Shown here one piece after another: positions 15,344 to 26,615 of a DNA stretch of 32,500 nt. A model generated the notes under the pieces. It saw only the letters and a list, made by a program, of their open reading frames with translations. It did not search any database and had not been told where the DNA came from. This DNA is from Rhizobiales bacterium SYSU XM002 (GTDB lineage: Bacteria; Pseudomonadota; Alphaproteobacteria; Rhizobiales; Beijerinckiaceae). The stretch is taken from positions 1 through 32,500 of the forward strand of contig VWVY01000010.1 in assembly GCA_009846685.1 (NCBI GenBank), in the 5' to 3' direction. The translations under genes were made by a program, and so were the position numbers. Numbering within the stretch: the first letter of the stretch is position 1; each line of letters starts with the position of its first letter.

Positions 15344-15922
15344 TCAGCGCGTCGCGCCGGGCACCCAAAGCACATCGTTCGCGCCATTTCCGTTTGCGAT
15401 CCGGGAAAGAACGAATAGCAGATCCGACAGGCGATTGATGTATTTAAGCGCGGCTGGGCTGACGGTCTCGCCGTCCTGCGCCGCAAGCTCGCACATGCGC
15501 CGCTCGGCGCGACGGCTGACCGTCCGCCCCAGATGAAGATAGGTCGCCGCTGCCGTGCCGCCCGGCAGGGTGAAGGACTTGAGCGGTTTCAACCTTGCGT
15601 TCATCGCATCGATTTCGGTTTCGAGCCGGGTGACCTGGCTTTCGGTCATCCGCAGCGGCTCCCAGCCAAGCGGCTTGTCGGTTTCCGGCGTGCAGAGATC
15701 GGCGCCGAGATCGAAGAGATCGTTCTGGATGCGTCCGAGAATGGCGTCCATCTCGGTGTCATCCTTGGTGTGCAGGCGGGCGAGGCCGATTGCCGAATTG
15801 GCTTCGTCCACGGTACCGAAAGCTTCGACGCGAAGGCTGAACTTGGCGACACGCTCGCCCGTGCCGAGGCCTGTGGTGCCCTTGTCGCCGGTGCGAGTGT
15901 AGATTCGATTGAGCTTGACCAT
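15344..15922 (-). CDS. Cob(I)yrinic acid a,c-diamide adenosyltransferase, PduO type
   Basis: This 192-aa protein transfers the adenosyl group of ATP to cob(I)alamin to make coenzyme B12. The N-terminal ATP loop is TRTGDKGTTGLGTG. The substrate-binding helix has VDEANSAIG, the LPGGT segment precedes the SRRAERRMCEL motif, and the C-terminus reads LSDLLFVLSRIANG. All are hallmarks of the PduO/MMAB family. The ATG at 15922 (MVKLNRIYTRTGD) matches family starts; the frame is open further upstream but that part is not conserved in kind. Coenzyme B12 would serve methylmalonyl-CoA mutase, consistent with the neighbouring acyl-CoA genes. Confidence 0.93.
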   Translation of the reverse strand: MVKLNRIYTRTGDKGTTGLGTGERVAKFSLRVEAFGTVDEANSAIGLARLHTKDDTEMDAILGRIQNDLFDLGADLCTPETDKPLGWEPLRMTESQVTRLETEIDAMNARLKPLKSFTLPGGTAAATYLHLGRTVSRRAERRMCELAAQDGETVSPAALKYINRLSDLLFVLSRIANGNGANDVLWVPGATR

Positions 15923-15978
15923 GCGGCGGATACTGGCGCGCTGTTCCGTGAATGCAAGAGCCGATCCGATGTGGACTG

Positions 15979-16536
15979 CTAAAATCGATAGCCGACCTGC
16001 ACCCCTAGGTTCGTCAGCCCGCGATTGCGGTTGCAGAGTCCGCCGTTGGACAGGTGCTCGACCGTCGCGATCACGCTCCAGTTGCCGTCGAGGCGGTAGC
16101 CGATGCCGGCTGACTCGCGGAAATGGAAGGTGCAACCCGTCGCGTTGCGCTTGTCCGCAGCAAGGGGATCGAAAACACCGTTATGGAGCGCACCGGCGAG
16201 CCCTGCCTCGACGAACAGCCGGTCGGTAAGATCGAGGCTCCAGGCGAGACCGGCATGAACATGGCTGGTGCGGCCGACCGCATTCACCGATGCGCCGAAG
16301 AATGGCTTCGGGACAAGGAATGTCGGCACTTGCACCTGAACGGCAGGGCGCATGAAATAGACTTGCAGCGAGAGATCCGCCGAACCCCGCTCAGGGCTCC
16401 AGGGATCGTGCAGCAGCACGCCGATCCGCATTTCATCAAGGATGCGCTGCGATTCGGATGGACGCGCCGGCACCTCGGCGGCCAAGGCGGCGGAGGCCAA
16501 GAAAAAAAAGTAGGGAATCCAAATGAGGCGGCGCAC
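15979..16536 (-). CDS. PagL-like acyloxyacyl hydrolase / lipid A 3-O-deacylase family outer membrane protein
   Basis: This 185-aa protein has a signal peptide (MRRLIWIPYFFFLASAALAA) and alternating beta strands, and ends in GYRF, as expected for an outer membrane beta-barrel. The family motif is EHLSNGG with H161 and S163, the likely catalytic His-Ser pair. In Pseudomonas PagL a third catalytic Glu follows about 12 residues later; here that position reads GLTNLG with no Glu, so activity may use another residue or differ. Two cysteines (135 and 168) could form a disulfide. It begins with GTG. It lies between the twin-TM protein and the adenosyltransferase. Confidence 0.75.
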   Translation of the reverse strand: MRRLIWIPYFFFLASAALAAEVPARPSESQRILDEMRIGVLLHDPWSPERGSADLSLQVYFMRPAVQVQVPTFLVPKPFFGASVNAVGRTSHVHAGLAWSLDLTDRLFVEAGLAGALHNGVFDPLAADKRNATGCTFHFRESAGIGYRLDGNWSVIATVEHLSNGGLCNRNRGLTNLGVQVGYRF

Positions 16537-16608
16537 GGCGAGAATCCGGTTTCACCGCACCCTCGCCGAAATTCGTTAACGTTAATGAAAAGCGAACTGG
16601 TGATGCGT

Positions 16609-16788
16609 TCAGCCGCCGCGATACCAGATGACCGCCATGATGAGGATGACGGCTAGAAACTGGAGCATGACGCGCCAGCGCATCAACTGCTGCGATCGAT
16701 TCGGACTGCCGCCCTTGAGCATGTTGAACAGTCCGGCCAGCAGAACCAGAGATACAGCGCCGACCGCGACGCCGACAACGGCATTCAT
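16609..16788 (-). CDS. Twin transmembrane helix small protein (HIG1-like)
   Basis: This 59-aa protein has two hydrophobic helices (about 3-22 and 43-56) joined by a basic turn containing NRSQQLMRWRVMLQ. That matches the short alphaproteobacterial twin-TM proteins related to the HIG1 domain, which in mitochondria associate with respiratory complexes. A textbook Shine-Dalgarno GAGGAGG (16796-16802) lies 7 nt before the ATG. In related genomes I recall it directly next to the cobalamin adenosyltransferase; here a PagL-like gene lies between. The membrane topology is seen; any respiratory link is from family knowledge. Confidence 0.85.
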   Translation of the reverse strand: MNAVVGVAVGAVSLVLLAGLFNMLKGGSPNRSQQLMRWRVMLQFLAVILIMAVIWYRGG

Positions 16789-16795
16789 GGTGATG

Positions 16796-16802
16796 CCTCC
16801 TC
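16796..16802 (-). promoter_or_regulatory. Strong ribosome binding site of the twin-TM small protein
   Basis: GAGGAGG on the minus strand sits 7 nt upstream of the ATG at 16788. It is the best match to the anti-Shine-Dalgarno seen in this part of the window and settles both the start and the reality of this 59-codon gene. Confidence 0.8.
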
Positions 16803-16879
16803 AGTCAGGGAACAGAACTACAGCCCCGAGATAGGGGATCACAGCCGGCGGGGAAAGGACTTGCTCAAAAAAAGCATGC

Positions 16880-19516
16880 TCAACGCTGGCGAAGAAGTCG
16901 CTCCAGATAGTCGAGCTCTTCCTTGGGCCGCTCGAACTCGCCTAGGCGTCGGCGCAACTCGCGCAGTACGCGCTCGGTGCGCTCGCTGATCGTCCCGTTG
17001 GTGTTATTGCGTCCCTTGTTCTCGTCAAAGCCGGAGCTGTCTTCGAAGTCCTTGTTCATGCCCCTGTTTTGGCGGCCGAGGGGATCGAGTCTGTTGTCGG
17101 CGCGGCCACGCTGGCCGGGGCCCGGCTGTCCGGGCTCGCCATCTTCACCCTCCGCAGGTTCGTCGCCCTGTCCGAGCATGCGCTGAAGCTGCTGCGCGAG
17201 ACCCTGAGCGCCCCTGCCCAGCGCGTCGAGCGCACGCTGCTGGCCTTGCGTTGCCTCGCCATTCTCGCCCTGTCCCAGTTTGCCCTCGGCATCCTCCATG
17301 CCGTTTTCCGCCTCGCCGAAACCTTCGCCTTCCTCGATGCCGCGCTGGCGCAGCCGTTCGCGCAACTGGTTGAGACGATTGCGCAACGCCTGCTGTTGAT
17401 CCTGCAGGCTCTGTTCGCCCTGTTGACCTCTCTGGCCCTGCTGGCCTCGCTGCCCCTGTTGGCGCTGCCCGCGCTGACCTTGCTGGCCCCGTTGTCCCTG
17501 CTGGCCTTCCCGGAATGTCCGGTCGCGCAGATCGCGTTGCTCGCGCTGCAGGCGATCCAGCTCCTCGAGTTGCTGGCCGAGTTCACGCATCTTCGGATCG
17601 ACGTCACGGCGGCGGGCGCTTCGAAGGTTTTCCAGCATCTGCTTGAGCTGGTTGAGCAACTGCTGGGCCTCGGCGGTCTTGCCCGAGCGCGCCATCTCCT
17701 CGATTTTCTTGAGCATCTCCTGCAGGTCGCGCTGAGTCATCATTCGCTCCGGCGAGACGGGCGACCGGTCCCCGGCGTTCCGGTCCTGATCGCGCAAGGC
17801 CCGCTCGGCGAATTCGCGCAGGAACTCGTCCATCGCCCGGCGGAGTTCTTCGGCGAGCCGTTTGATTTCTTCCGGTGACGCCTCGCGCTCGATCGCGTCC
17901 CTCAGTCGTGCCTCAGCTTCGCGCAGGCGCTTTTCGGCATCGGTCATGTCGCCGTTTTCGAGGAACAGGGCGAGTTCGTGAATTTCTTCCGCGATGGCCT
18001 TGAGCTTCTCGCGATCGCGCGCGGTGCGCAGGCCAGAACGGATCAAGTCGAGTGCGAGAAAATCGCTGATCTTGGGCGTGAAGCGCTCCGGTTCGAACAG
18101 GAGGGCATCGAAGGCAAAGCGCGGCACGGCAAGATCGCCGGGCGAAAAAACGATGTGGCGCCGCTGCTCCACCAAGGCGCGGGCGAGAGGCTGGGTGAAG
18201 GGGCGCTGCGGCAATGTGACTGTCAACGCCTCGCTCTGCGCCTTCTGGCCGATGTCATCCTCGATCAGAAGGCGGATGCGGACTTCCTCACCGGCCCAGG
18301 GGTGATCCTCCGTCGGGACAATGATCTCGCCGTCCCCCAGGCGCAGCGGCAAGGTGATCGCCGGGGGCGGGAAAAGCGGCGGGCCGGCATCGGCCGACGT
18401 CCGCGCCGCACGCTCGACGACAACCTCGCCTTTGGCGATACCATAGTCGTCGCTTAGGGTGTAGACGAGCTTCACGCCGCCGGATTGGTGCCGGTCGGGC
18501 ATGGCCGCGACAACCGACAATTCCTTGAAAATGACAGTTGGCGGGCGATCCGGAATCACCGCCAACCGGAACGAGCCAGCGTTACGCCCGCCGAGCGCGA
18601 TAGAGATGGTCGCATCCGCGCGCACGACACGCTTCTCCACCGATACGCCCGCCTTCGCGGGTTGTTTCACGGTGGTATCCTGCTGCGGAACAGCTTCCAG
18701 ACCGGCTCCGTGCTTGATGTCCAGCGTTGCCGACTGCGCGGATTTGCCCTCGCTCGAGGGACTCGTCCCCCGGATTGTCAGGATCGAGCCGACCGGAACC
18801 TTGATGACTTCGTCAGGGCCGATATTGCCGGTTCCTGACAGGAAGATTGGCGGTCGCGCCGTGTAGGCCGGCGGATCGATCCAGGCATCAAGACGCGGCG
18901 GGGTGGGCGGGATTCTTGGGGTCGTCCAATCGAACGCCATCTCGATGCGGGCGCGACGTTCCTCCCCGGCAACGAACGCCGCAGCAACAAGCGCGACGAG
19001 AACGCCTGCGCGCAACGCAAAGCGGTCGCGGTTGCGTAAGGCGGCGTCGGCAGGGAGTGTCCTGAGCGCTTGCGCAGCCTGTTCCGCACGATGCCGATGC
19101 GCCGCCCAAAGGGCTGCTGCGACAGGGTCGACCGTTTCGGAGGCTCTGTCGGCAAGGGTCGCGAGCGGACGATGGAATTCCGGACGCGACCGGTCGAGGC
19201 GCCGGTCAACGGCCTCCGCAGAGGGCCAGCGCAGCGCCAGCACCGGTCTGAGCACGACGAGTAGGGCAAGCACCAGGGCCAGCATCACTCCGGCGCGGGC
19301 CATCGGCTCGATTCCGATAAAGAGCCCGAGCCAGCCGAGGATGAAGAACAGCGCGACGATCCCTGCCGCCGGAAGCAGCGCGGGCAGTGCAGATTCGAGG
19401 AAAAGAGAAAGCGCCGAGCGCAGTCTGCGGAACCGGAGTCCCGGCGCGGAATGGCGACCGGCGGCGAACCCTTCCGGGGGCAAAGCGTCCGAGGCCTCGC
19501 GCTTCCAAGGGGTCAT
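16880..19516 (-). CDS. TIGR02302 / DUF4175 family large membrane-anchored protein
   Basis: This 878-aa protein has two N-terminal hydrophobic helices (about 46-68 and 74-93) and a third near 168-183. A beta-rich periplasmic section follows (about 200-440, with IDPPAYTARPPIFLSGTG). The long charged helical region (about 480-660) resembles a coiled coil. A low-complexity Q/G/R-rich stretch runs from about 665 to 705, built of repeated QRGQQG units. The C-terminus is acidic and Gly-rich and ends in RVLRELRRRLGEFERPKEELDYLERLLRQ. This architecture is that of the alphaproteobacterial TIGR02302 family, whose function is not established. It lies 132 bp downstream of lysA, a common neighbour. Confidence 0.9.
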   Translation of the reverse strand: MTPWKREASDALPPEGFAAGRHSAPGLRFRRLRSALSLFLESALPALLPAAGIVALFFILGWLGLFIGIEPMARAGVMLALVLALLVVLRPVLALRWPSAEAVDRRLDRSRPEFHRPLATLADRASETVDPVAAALWAAHRHRAEQAAQALRTLPADAALRNRDRFALRAGVLVALVAAAFVAGEERRARIEMAFDWTTPRIPPTPPRLDAWIDPPAYTARPPIFLSGTGNIGPDEVIKVPVGSILTIRGTSPSSEGKSAQSATLDIKHGAGLEAVPQQDTTVKQPAKAGVSVEKRVVRADATISIALGGRNAGSFRLAVIPDRPPTVIFKELSVVAAMPDRHQSGGVKLVYTLSDDYGIAKGEVVVERAARTSADAGPPLFPPPAITLPLRLGDGEIIVPTEDHPWAGEEVRIRLLIEDDIGQKAQSEALTVTLPQRPFTQPLARALVEQRRHIVFSPGDLAVPRFAFDALLFEPERFTPKISDFLALDLIRSGLRTARDREKLKAIAEEIHELALFLENGDMTDAEKRLREAEARLRDAIEREASPEEIKRLAEELRRAMDEFLREFAERALRDQDRNAGDRSPVSPERMMTQRDLQEMLKKIEEMARSGKTAEAQQLLNQLKQMLENLRSARRRDVDPKMRELGQQLEELDRLQREQRDLRDRTFREGQQGQRGQQGQRGQRQQGQRGQQGQRGQQGEQSLQDQQQALRNRLNQLRERLRQRGIEEGEGFGEAENGMEDAEGKLGQGENGEATQGQQRALDALGRGAQGLAQQLQRMLGQGDEPAEGEDGEPGQPGPGQRGRADNRLDPLGRQNRGMNKDFEDSSGFDENKGRNNTNGTISERTERVLRELRRRLGEFERPKEELDYLERLLRQR

Positions 19517-19648
19517 CGTCCCTTGCGTCCTTTCAAGCCCGGCGTGATCGGGCCCCCCGGTCCGACGCCATCAACGTCGAAAGGGTAACACGACCGGCAG
19601 GAAGCGCCAGTAGCTTCTCGCTTTCGTGAAGTTGGGCCGTGTGGCTAT

Positions 19649-20923
19649 TCACAACCAGGACGGGGCGCGATCGAGCCCGATCAGTTCCTCAAAGGTCTGG
19701 CGCGGGCGCGTCACGGCGTATTCCGTGCCCTTGACCAGCACTTCCGGCACGAGACGCCGCTGATTGTAGGTCGAGGACATCGAGGCGCCGTATGCTCCCG
19801 CCGTCTTGAGCACAATGAGATCGCCCGGCTGCATCTTTGGCAGCAAACGCCCGGTGGTGAAGGTGTCGCCAGTCTCGCAGATCGGGCCGACGACATCGTA
19901 GCGCACGAGTTCCTGATCGGGCGCGACCTGCCGGACCGGCCAAATCTCGTGCCAGGCCTCATACATTGCCGGCCGGACGAGATCGTTCATGCCAGCATCG
20001 ACAATGAGGAAGGAGCGGTCAGCGCGGGTGTTGATGTAGAGCACGCGCGTCATCAGGATACCGGCGTTGCCGGCGATGACGCGACCCGGCTCGAATCCGA
20101 GTTCGATATCGAGCCCTGCCGCGATCTCACGGACCATGTCACCGTAAGCATTCAGCGTTTCGGTGCCGTGGCGATAGGGGTAGCTCATCTCGTAAGGGAT
20201 GCCAACGCCACCGCCGAGATCGAGCCGCTCGACTGCGTGGCCCTGCCGGCGCAGGCTCTCGACGACGCCGCGCATCTTGAGAAACGCGGCGCGGTAGGCG
20301 GAAAATTCCGTGACCTGCGAGCCGATGTGCGCCGCAAGCCCCTTCACCGAAACGCCGGGCATGTTCGCAGCCTTGGCGTAAAGGCGTTCCGCTTCCGAGA
20401 ACGAAACGCCGAACTTGTTGGCGGCATCGCCGGTGGTGATCTTGGCGTGACCGCCTGCGCCGATCTCCGGGTTCACGCGCAGGACGATTGCTTGCCGCCT
20501 GCCGCGCGCGGCGGCGATGCGCGAGAGGGCCTCCAGCTCGCCCTCGCTCTCGACATTGATCTGGTAGATGCCGGCATCAACGGCGAAGGCGAGTTCCTCG
20601 CCCGTCTTGCCGACGCCGGAGAAGACGATTCTGGAGGCCGGAATCCCCGCGGCAAGCGCCTTGCGGATTTCGCCTTCGGAAACCGTGTCTGCGCCAGCGC
20701 CGAGCTTCGCCAGCGTCATCAGGACGCCAAGATTGCCATTGGCCTTCACAGCATAGAACACATGGTCCTGATGCGGCTTCACCGCCTCGCAGAACACCTT
20801 GTAGTGCCGTTCCAGCGTGGCGCTCGAATAGACATAGACGGGCGTGCCTACGGCGTCGGCGATGGCCGGCAACGGCACGCCTTCCGCGTGCAGCACGCCA
20901 TTCTGATAATCGAAATGATGCAT
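19649..20923 (-). CDS. lysA: Diaminopimelate decarboxylase
   Basis: This 424-aa PLP enzyme performs the last step of lysine synthesis, meso-diaminopimelate to lysine. It has a fold-type III barrel with PLP lysine K60 in HVFYAVKANGN, a glycine-rich phosphate-binding loop (DLGGGVGIPY), ELGFEPGR, and the substrate-binding PICETGDTF, where C349 is the catalytic cysteine donated across the dimer. YGASMSSTYN near the C-terminus contains the conserved Tyr. Length is standard. It follows lptM by 29 bp in the argH-lptM-lysA order. Confidence 0.97.
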   Translation of the reverse strand: MHHFDYQNGVLHAEGVPLPAIADAVGTPVYVYSSATLERHYKVFCEAVKPHQDHVFYAVKANGNLGVLMTLAKLGAGADTVSEGEIRKALAAGIPASRIVFSGVGKTGEELAFAVDAGIYQINVESEGELEALSRIAAARGRRQAIVLRVNPEIGAGGHAKITTGDAANKFGVSFSEAERLYAKAANMPGVSVKGLAAHIGSQVTEFSAYRAAFLKMRGVVESLRRQGHAVERLDLGGGVGIPYEMSYPYRHGTETLNAYGDMVREIAAGLDIELGFEPGRVIAGNAGILMTRVLYINTRADRSFLIVDAGMNDLVRPAMYEAWHEIWPVRQVAPDQELVRYDVVGPICETGDTFTTGRLLPKMQPGDLIVLKTAGAYGASMSSTYNQRRLVPEVLVKGTEYAVTRPRQTFEELIGLDRAPSWL

Positions 20924-20952
20924 GGGAGCCTCAAAAAGGCAGGCTGACAGCG

Positions 20953-21159
20953 TCAGCCAAGAATCCAGTCAATCGCGAGGTCGCGCTTGGGCGGCGCGAT
21001 TGGCGCGCGTTTCGAGCCGCCGAGTTTCGTTTGTCCGGCCTTCTGCTCTCTCGCCCCATTTTCGGCCGGCGGTGGCTCAAGGTGGCCACGCTTGCCGCAG
21101 GCCGCAAGGCCGAAGGCCAGAACCGTGACGACAAGCGCGAGGCGGGCAATGCGGGGCAT
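20953..21159 (-). CDS. lptM: Small lipoprotein of the LptM (YifL) type
   Basis: This 68-aa protein has an N-terminal signal ending in a lipobox, LAAC, with the modified Cys followed by GKRG, the LptM/YifL hallmark (CGxxGPL-like). A short disordered, basic, Pro-rich tail follows. In Escherichia coli LptM binds the LptDE translocon and aids LptD oxidation. The location between argH and lysA is typical for this lipoprotein in alphaproteobacteria. ATG 21159 (MPRIARLALVV) is chosen over a TTG at 21186. Orthology to E. coli LptM is from family knowledge and short motif only. Confidence 0.8.
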   Translation of the reverse strand: MPRIARLALVVTVLAFGLAACGKRGHLEPPPAENGAREQKAGQTKLGGSKRAPIAPPKRDLAIDWILG

Positions 21160-21213
21160 AGGGCGTTCCGACTTCGACAAAATCAACGGGCGATTGCTAG
21201 CACGAAACCCTGC

Positions 21214-22614
21214 TCAGGCGCGAGGCCGCATTTCGCGTTTCAATTGCGCAAGCCAGCGCCGGGCCTGCTTGCGCACGTTGTCCGGTGCGGTGCCGCCATA
21301 ACTGGTCCGGCTCTTCACCGAATTGGTAACGCCCAGTACCGAGAAGATCTCACCGGTTATGCGCGGCTCGATGCTCTGCATCTCGGCGAGCGTGAGCTTT
21401 TCGAGATCGGCATTCTTTGCAGAAGCCAGTGCGACGATGCGGCCGGTGACATGATGCGCCTCACGGAACGGCATCTTCAGCGTGCGGACCAGCCAGTCCG
21501 CAAGGTCGGTCGCGGTGGCGTAGCCCGAACCGGCCGCCTTCTTCATCCGTTTTGCTTCCGGCTCCATGTCGCGGACCATACCTGCCGTCGCGGCGATGCA
21601 GAGCGCGAGCGCATCGAGCGCGTCGAAGGTCGGCTCCTTGTCCTCCTGCATATCCTTCGCGTAGGCGAGGGCGAGGCCCTTCATCACCGTGAGGATGCCG
21701 ATCAGCCCGCCGAAAATGCGCCCGGTCTTGGCGCGGACGAGTTCGGCGGCATCCGGATTGCGCTTCTGCGGCATGATCGATGAGCCGGTTGTGAACTTGT
21801 CCGTCAGCTTGATGAAGGCGAACTGCGGCGTCGTCCAGATGACGATTTCCTCGGCGAAGCGACTCAGATGCATCGCCAGGATGGAGGCTGCGGACAGCGT
21901 CTCGATCACGAAATCGCGATCTGAGACCGAATCGAGGCTGTTCGCCGTCGGACGATCGAAGCCGAGCGCTTTTGCGGTCGCAAAGCGGTCAATCGGGAAG
22001 GACGTGCCGGCAAGAGCGGCAGCGCCGAGCGGGCATTCGTTGAGCCGGACGCGGGCATCGCGGAAGCGGCTGCGGTCGCGCCCGAGCATCTCGACATAGG
22101 CCATCAGATGATGACCGAAGGTCACGGGCTGCGCCGACTGAAGATGCGTGAAGCCGGGCATCACCGTACCGGCATGCGTGAGCGCCTTTTCGCAAAGCGC
22201 CTGCTGGAGGTCGGCCAGTGCGGCTTCGATGGCGTCGACCGTGTCGCGCATCCACAGGCGGAAATCGGTCGCGACCTGATCGTTGCGCGAGCGGGCAGTG
22301 TGGAGCCGCCCTGCCGCAGGCCCCACGATGTCAGCCAGGCGCGCCTCGACATTCATGTGAATGTCCTCGAGCGATGTCTTGAATGTGAAGGTACCGCTCT
22401 CGATTTCGGTCTTGACCTGAGAGAGCCCCTGCTTGATGGCTTCGGCGGACTGCGGATCGATGATGCCCTGTGCGGCGATCATCTCGGCATGGGCGATCGA
22501 GCCGCGGATATCCTGCATGGCAAGGCGCTTGTCGAAGTCGATCGACGCGTTGATTTCCTGCATGATGGCCGCCGGACCTTCGGCGAAGCGGCCGCCCCAC
22601 ATTTCGTTAGCCAA
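21214..22614 (-). CDS. argH: Argininosuccinate lyase
   Basis: This 466-aa enzyme of the fumarase/aspartase superfamily cleaves argininosuccinate to arginine and fumarate. It begins [10 protein letters not shown]. Motifs include the [16 protein letters not shown] segment, [16 protein letters not shown] with the catalytic His region, and the superfamily signature [12 protein letters not shown] at about 280-291, carrying the flexible-loop catalytic Ser. Length is standard. Its start codon lies only 15 bp from that of the divergent tlpA, so one or both promoters must lie within coding sequence. It heads the argH-lptM-lysA block. Confidence 0.97.
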   Translation of the reverse strand: MANEMWGGRFAEGPAAIMQEINASIDFDKRLAMQDIRGSIAHAEMIAAQGIIDPQSAEAIKQGLSQVKTEIESGTFTFKTSLEDIHMNVEARLADIVGPAAGRLHTARSRNDQVATDFRLWMRDTVDAIEAALADLQQALCEKALTHAGTVMPGFTHLQSAQPVTFGHHLMAYVEMLGRDRSRFRDARVRLNECPLGAAALAGTSFPIDRFATAKALGFDRPTANSLDSVSDRDFVIETLSAASILAMHLSRFAEEIVIWTTPQFAFIKLTDKFTTGSSIMPQKRNPDAAELVRAKTGRIFGGLIGILTVMKGLALAYAKDMQEDKEPTFDALDALALCIAATAGMVRDMEPEAKRMKKAAGSGYATATDLADWLVRTLKMPFREAHHVTGRIVALASAKNADLEKLTLAEMQSIEPRITGEIFSVLGVTNSVKSRTSYGGTAPDNVRKQARRWLAQLKREMRPRA

Positions 22615-22629
22615 GGGATGCTCCTGAAC

Positions 22630-23319
22630 ATGTCGATGCCGAACGATGCGGAACCGAAGAAAAGTCGATCCTTCACCGGGATCGGGCCCATCCTTGCCGC
22701 ATCCGTTCTCGTTCTCGCTTCGCTATATGCCTTTGGCGGCTTCGGCAACCTTTTCGGCGGCAAGGCCGGCGGCACGGGGGGCGCATGCACGACTGCCACC
22801 ACGAAACTCCCGACGCTGAAGCCGCTGGCGAAGGGGGAGGTGGCAGCGCTTCAGGTGCCGGAGGTCTCCAAGCCGGTCGTCCCGCTCCAGTTCGAGAATA
22901 CGAAGGGTGAAACGATCTCCCTCGCCGCCTTCAAGGGGCGGACGATCCTTCTCAACCTCTGGGCGACATGGTGCGTTCCCTGCCGCCTTGAAATGCCCGC
23001 GCTCGACAAGCTTCAGAAGGAACTTGGCGGCAAGGATTTCGAGGTTGTGGCGGTGAATATCGATACCCGCAACCCCGAGAAGCCAAGACAGTTCCTTAAG
23101 GAAATCAACGTCGAGGGGCTCGCCTATTACGCCGATCCGAAAGCAAGGATCTTTCAGGATCTTAAGGCCGCAGGCCGGGCATTCGGCATGCCGACAACGT
23201 TGCTGATCGATCCGGCGGGATGCGAACTCGCGTATCTTGCCGGGCCGGCGGAGTGGGCCGGTGCGGATGCAATCGGTTTCGTACGGGCCGCGCTTGCTAA
23301 AGATCCAGCGAAACCGTGA
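22630..23319 (+). CDS. tlpA: TlpA-type membrane-anchored thiol:disulfide oxidoreductase
   Basis: This 229-aa protein has a cytoplasmic N-terminus, one membrane helix (about 17-36), a flexible Gly-rich linker and a periplasmic thioredoxin-like domain. The redox motif is C115-V-P-C118 in [16 protein letters not shown], with a cis-Pro in GMPTTLLID. Rhizobial TlpA reduces copper chaperone sites and CoxB for cytochrome oxidase assembly. Two further cysteines (52 in ACTTA and one in AGCELAY) are seen. ATG at 22630 is chosen; 22618 and 22636 are alternatives. It is transcribed divergently from argH and overlaps the convergent DUF1905 gene by 23 bp. Confidence 0.87.
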   Translation: MSMPNDAEPKKSRSFTGIGPILAASVLVLASLYAFGGFGNLFGGKAGGTGGACTTATTKLPTLKPLAKGEVAALQVPEVSKPVVPLQFENTKGETISLAAFKGRTILLNLWATWCVPCRLEMPALDKLQKELGGKDFEVVAVNIDTRNPEKPRQFLKEINVEGLAYYADPKARIFQDLKAAGRAFGMPTTLLIDPAGCELAYLAGPAEWAGADAIGFVRAALAKDPAKP

Positions 23320-23584
23320 CGGCGATCTCTTCGCCGACGACGAGACGCTCCGCCTTCCGGACTTCGGCCTTCACGGGAAGAAGATAGGCGCCATTCTTGG
23401 TGTCGGGGAAGATCGAGGTCGTCCACTGGGTCTCGCCGATGCGGGCGCGGACGCGCACCGATCCCCAGCCGCGCCGTGGCACGGCCATGCGGATGATCGC
23501 GGAATCGTCATGTGGTAGCGTGATGAAATGCCAGGCACCTTTGCCGCTCCACAACCAGAGTGGGGCGGCAAAAGCGATCTGCAT
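23297..23584 (-). CDS. DUF1905 domain protein
   Basis: This 95-aa protein has the DUF1905 layout: an LWLWSGKGAWHFITLP start, a central GWGSVRVRARIGETQWTTSIFPDTKNGAYLLPVKAEVRKAE, and [13 protein letters not shown] at the end. It is predicted to be an all-beta small cytosolic domain, function unknown. It starts 6 bp after grxD, so it is probably the tail of the purL-bolA-grxD transcript. Its 3' end overlaps the convergent tlpA by 23 bp. Confidence 0.88.
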   Translation of the reverse strand: MQIAFAAPLWLWSGKGAWHFITLPHDDSAIIRMAVPRRGWGSVRVRARIGETQWTTSIFPDTKNGAYLLPVKAEVRKAERLVVGEEIAVTVSLDL

Positions 23585-23590
23585 ACGGGA

Positions 23591-23926
23591 TCAGCCGGCC
23601 TTTTTCGCCGCAATGCCGTTGTCGGCCAGCGTCTGCTGCAATTCGCCGGACTGGAACATCTCGCGGACGATATCGCAGCCGCCGACGAACTCGCCCTTGA
23701 TGTAGAGCTGCGGAATTGTCGGCCAGTTGGCATAATCCTTGATGCCCTGCCGCAGATCGGCGTTCTCAAGCACGTTGTGCGCCTTGTAGGGCGCGCCGAC
23801 ATAATCGAGAATCTGCACAACCTGACCCGAGAACCCGCACATCGGGAACTGCGGCGTGCCCTTCATGAAGAGCACCACGTCGTTGGACTTCACTTCGTTG
23901 TCGATGAAGGCGTTGATGTCGGCCAT
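23591..23926 (-). CDS. grxD: Monothiol glutaredoxin, Grx4 family
   Basis: This 111-aa protein has the monothiol active site C30-G-F-S in [15 protein letters not shown], the conserved K22 (FMKGTP), [17 protein letters not shown] with the cis-Pro and glutathione-binding loop, and a C-terminal helix. Such proteins bind a [2Fe-2S] cluster with glutathione and pass it on, often as a complex with BolA. The bolA gene is 49 bp upstream in the same direction, which fits that partnership in iron-sulfur trafficking or iron sensing. Confidence 0.96.
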   Translation of the reverse strand: MADINAFIDNEVKSNDVVLFMKGTPQFPMCGFSGQVVQILDYVGAPYKAHNVLENADLRQGIKDYANWPTIPQLYIKGEFVGGCDIVREMFQSGELQQTLADNGIAAKKAG

Positions 23927-23975
23927 TACTCTCTCCTTGCCGGGTCAAGACCGGCAGATGTCTAACGCAAAAATT

Positions 23976-24206
23976 CTACTCCGCACTGGTCGTCAGCGCC
24001 AGCGCATGCAGCACGCCGCCCATGTTGCCCTTGAGGGCGGCATAGACCATCTGGTGCTGCCTGACCTTGGGCATACCCTTGAAGGCGGGTGAGATGACGG
24101 TTGCGGCATAATGATCGCCATCGCCGGCAAGGTCGCGAATCTCGACCTTCGCGTCGGGGATCGCTGCCTTGATCATCTTCTCGATGTCGGATGCCTGCAT
24201 CGGCAT
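23976..24206 (-). CDS. bolA: BolA family protein
   Basis: This 76-aa protein has a class II KH-like fold: DIEKMIKAAIPDAKVEIRDL, then DGDHYAATVISPAFKGMPKVRQHQMVYAAL, with the conserved His in VRQHQMVY that helps bind a [2Fe-2S] cluster with GrxD. It ends at a variable helix containing LHALALTT. It lies 11 bp after purL and upstream of grxD, the usual alphaproteobacterial order. The short length and His placement suggest the BolA/IbaG type without the longer N-terminal tail. Confidence 0.94.
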   Translation of the reverse strand: MPMQASDIEKMIKAAIPDAKVEIRDLAGDGDHYAATVISPAFKGMPKVRQHQMVYAALKGNMGGVLHALALTTSAE

Positions 24207-24217
24207 GGTGTCTGTCC

Positions 24218-26434
<2,217 letters not shown>

Positions 26435-26615
26435 GCGGCACCTCTTGGGGTGCGTATAGCCGGAAGGGCGCGAAACGTGAACCAGCTTTGCGCATTCTCT
26501 TGTCTGGTTTCCCCTAGCAAGAAGCAGCCTCGCGACATTTGCCGGAATATTGAAAACGCGATCCAGAGTGGTGCAAGCTGTAAGCCCTAACCGAAGCGCG
26601 ATAGGAATGCAGGGC

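Noticed and set aside
15265-15486. Minus-strand frame of 73 codons
   Set aside because: It overlaps the adenosyltransferase end in another frame and has no motif.
16860-16885. T-run next to GCATGC after the TIGR02302 stop, considered as terminator
   Set aside because: The T7 run is preceded only by a 6-nt palindrome without a loop, so no stable stem can form.
17400-17525. Repeat-like DNA considered as a CRISPR array
   Set aside because: The units are short, contiguous, in frame within a coding region, and have no unique spacers. No CRISPR array was seen anywhere in the window.
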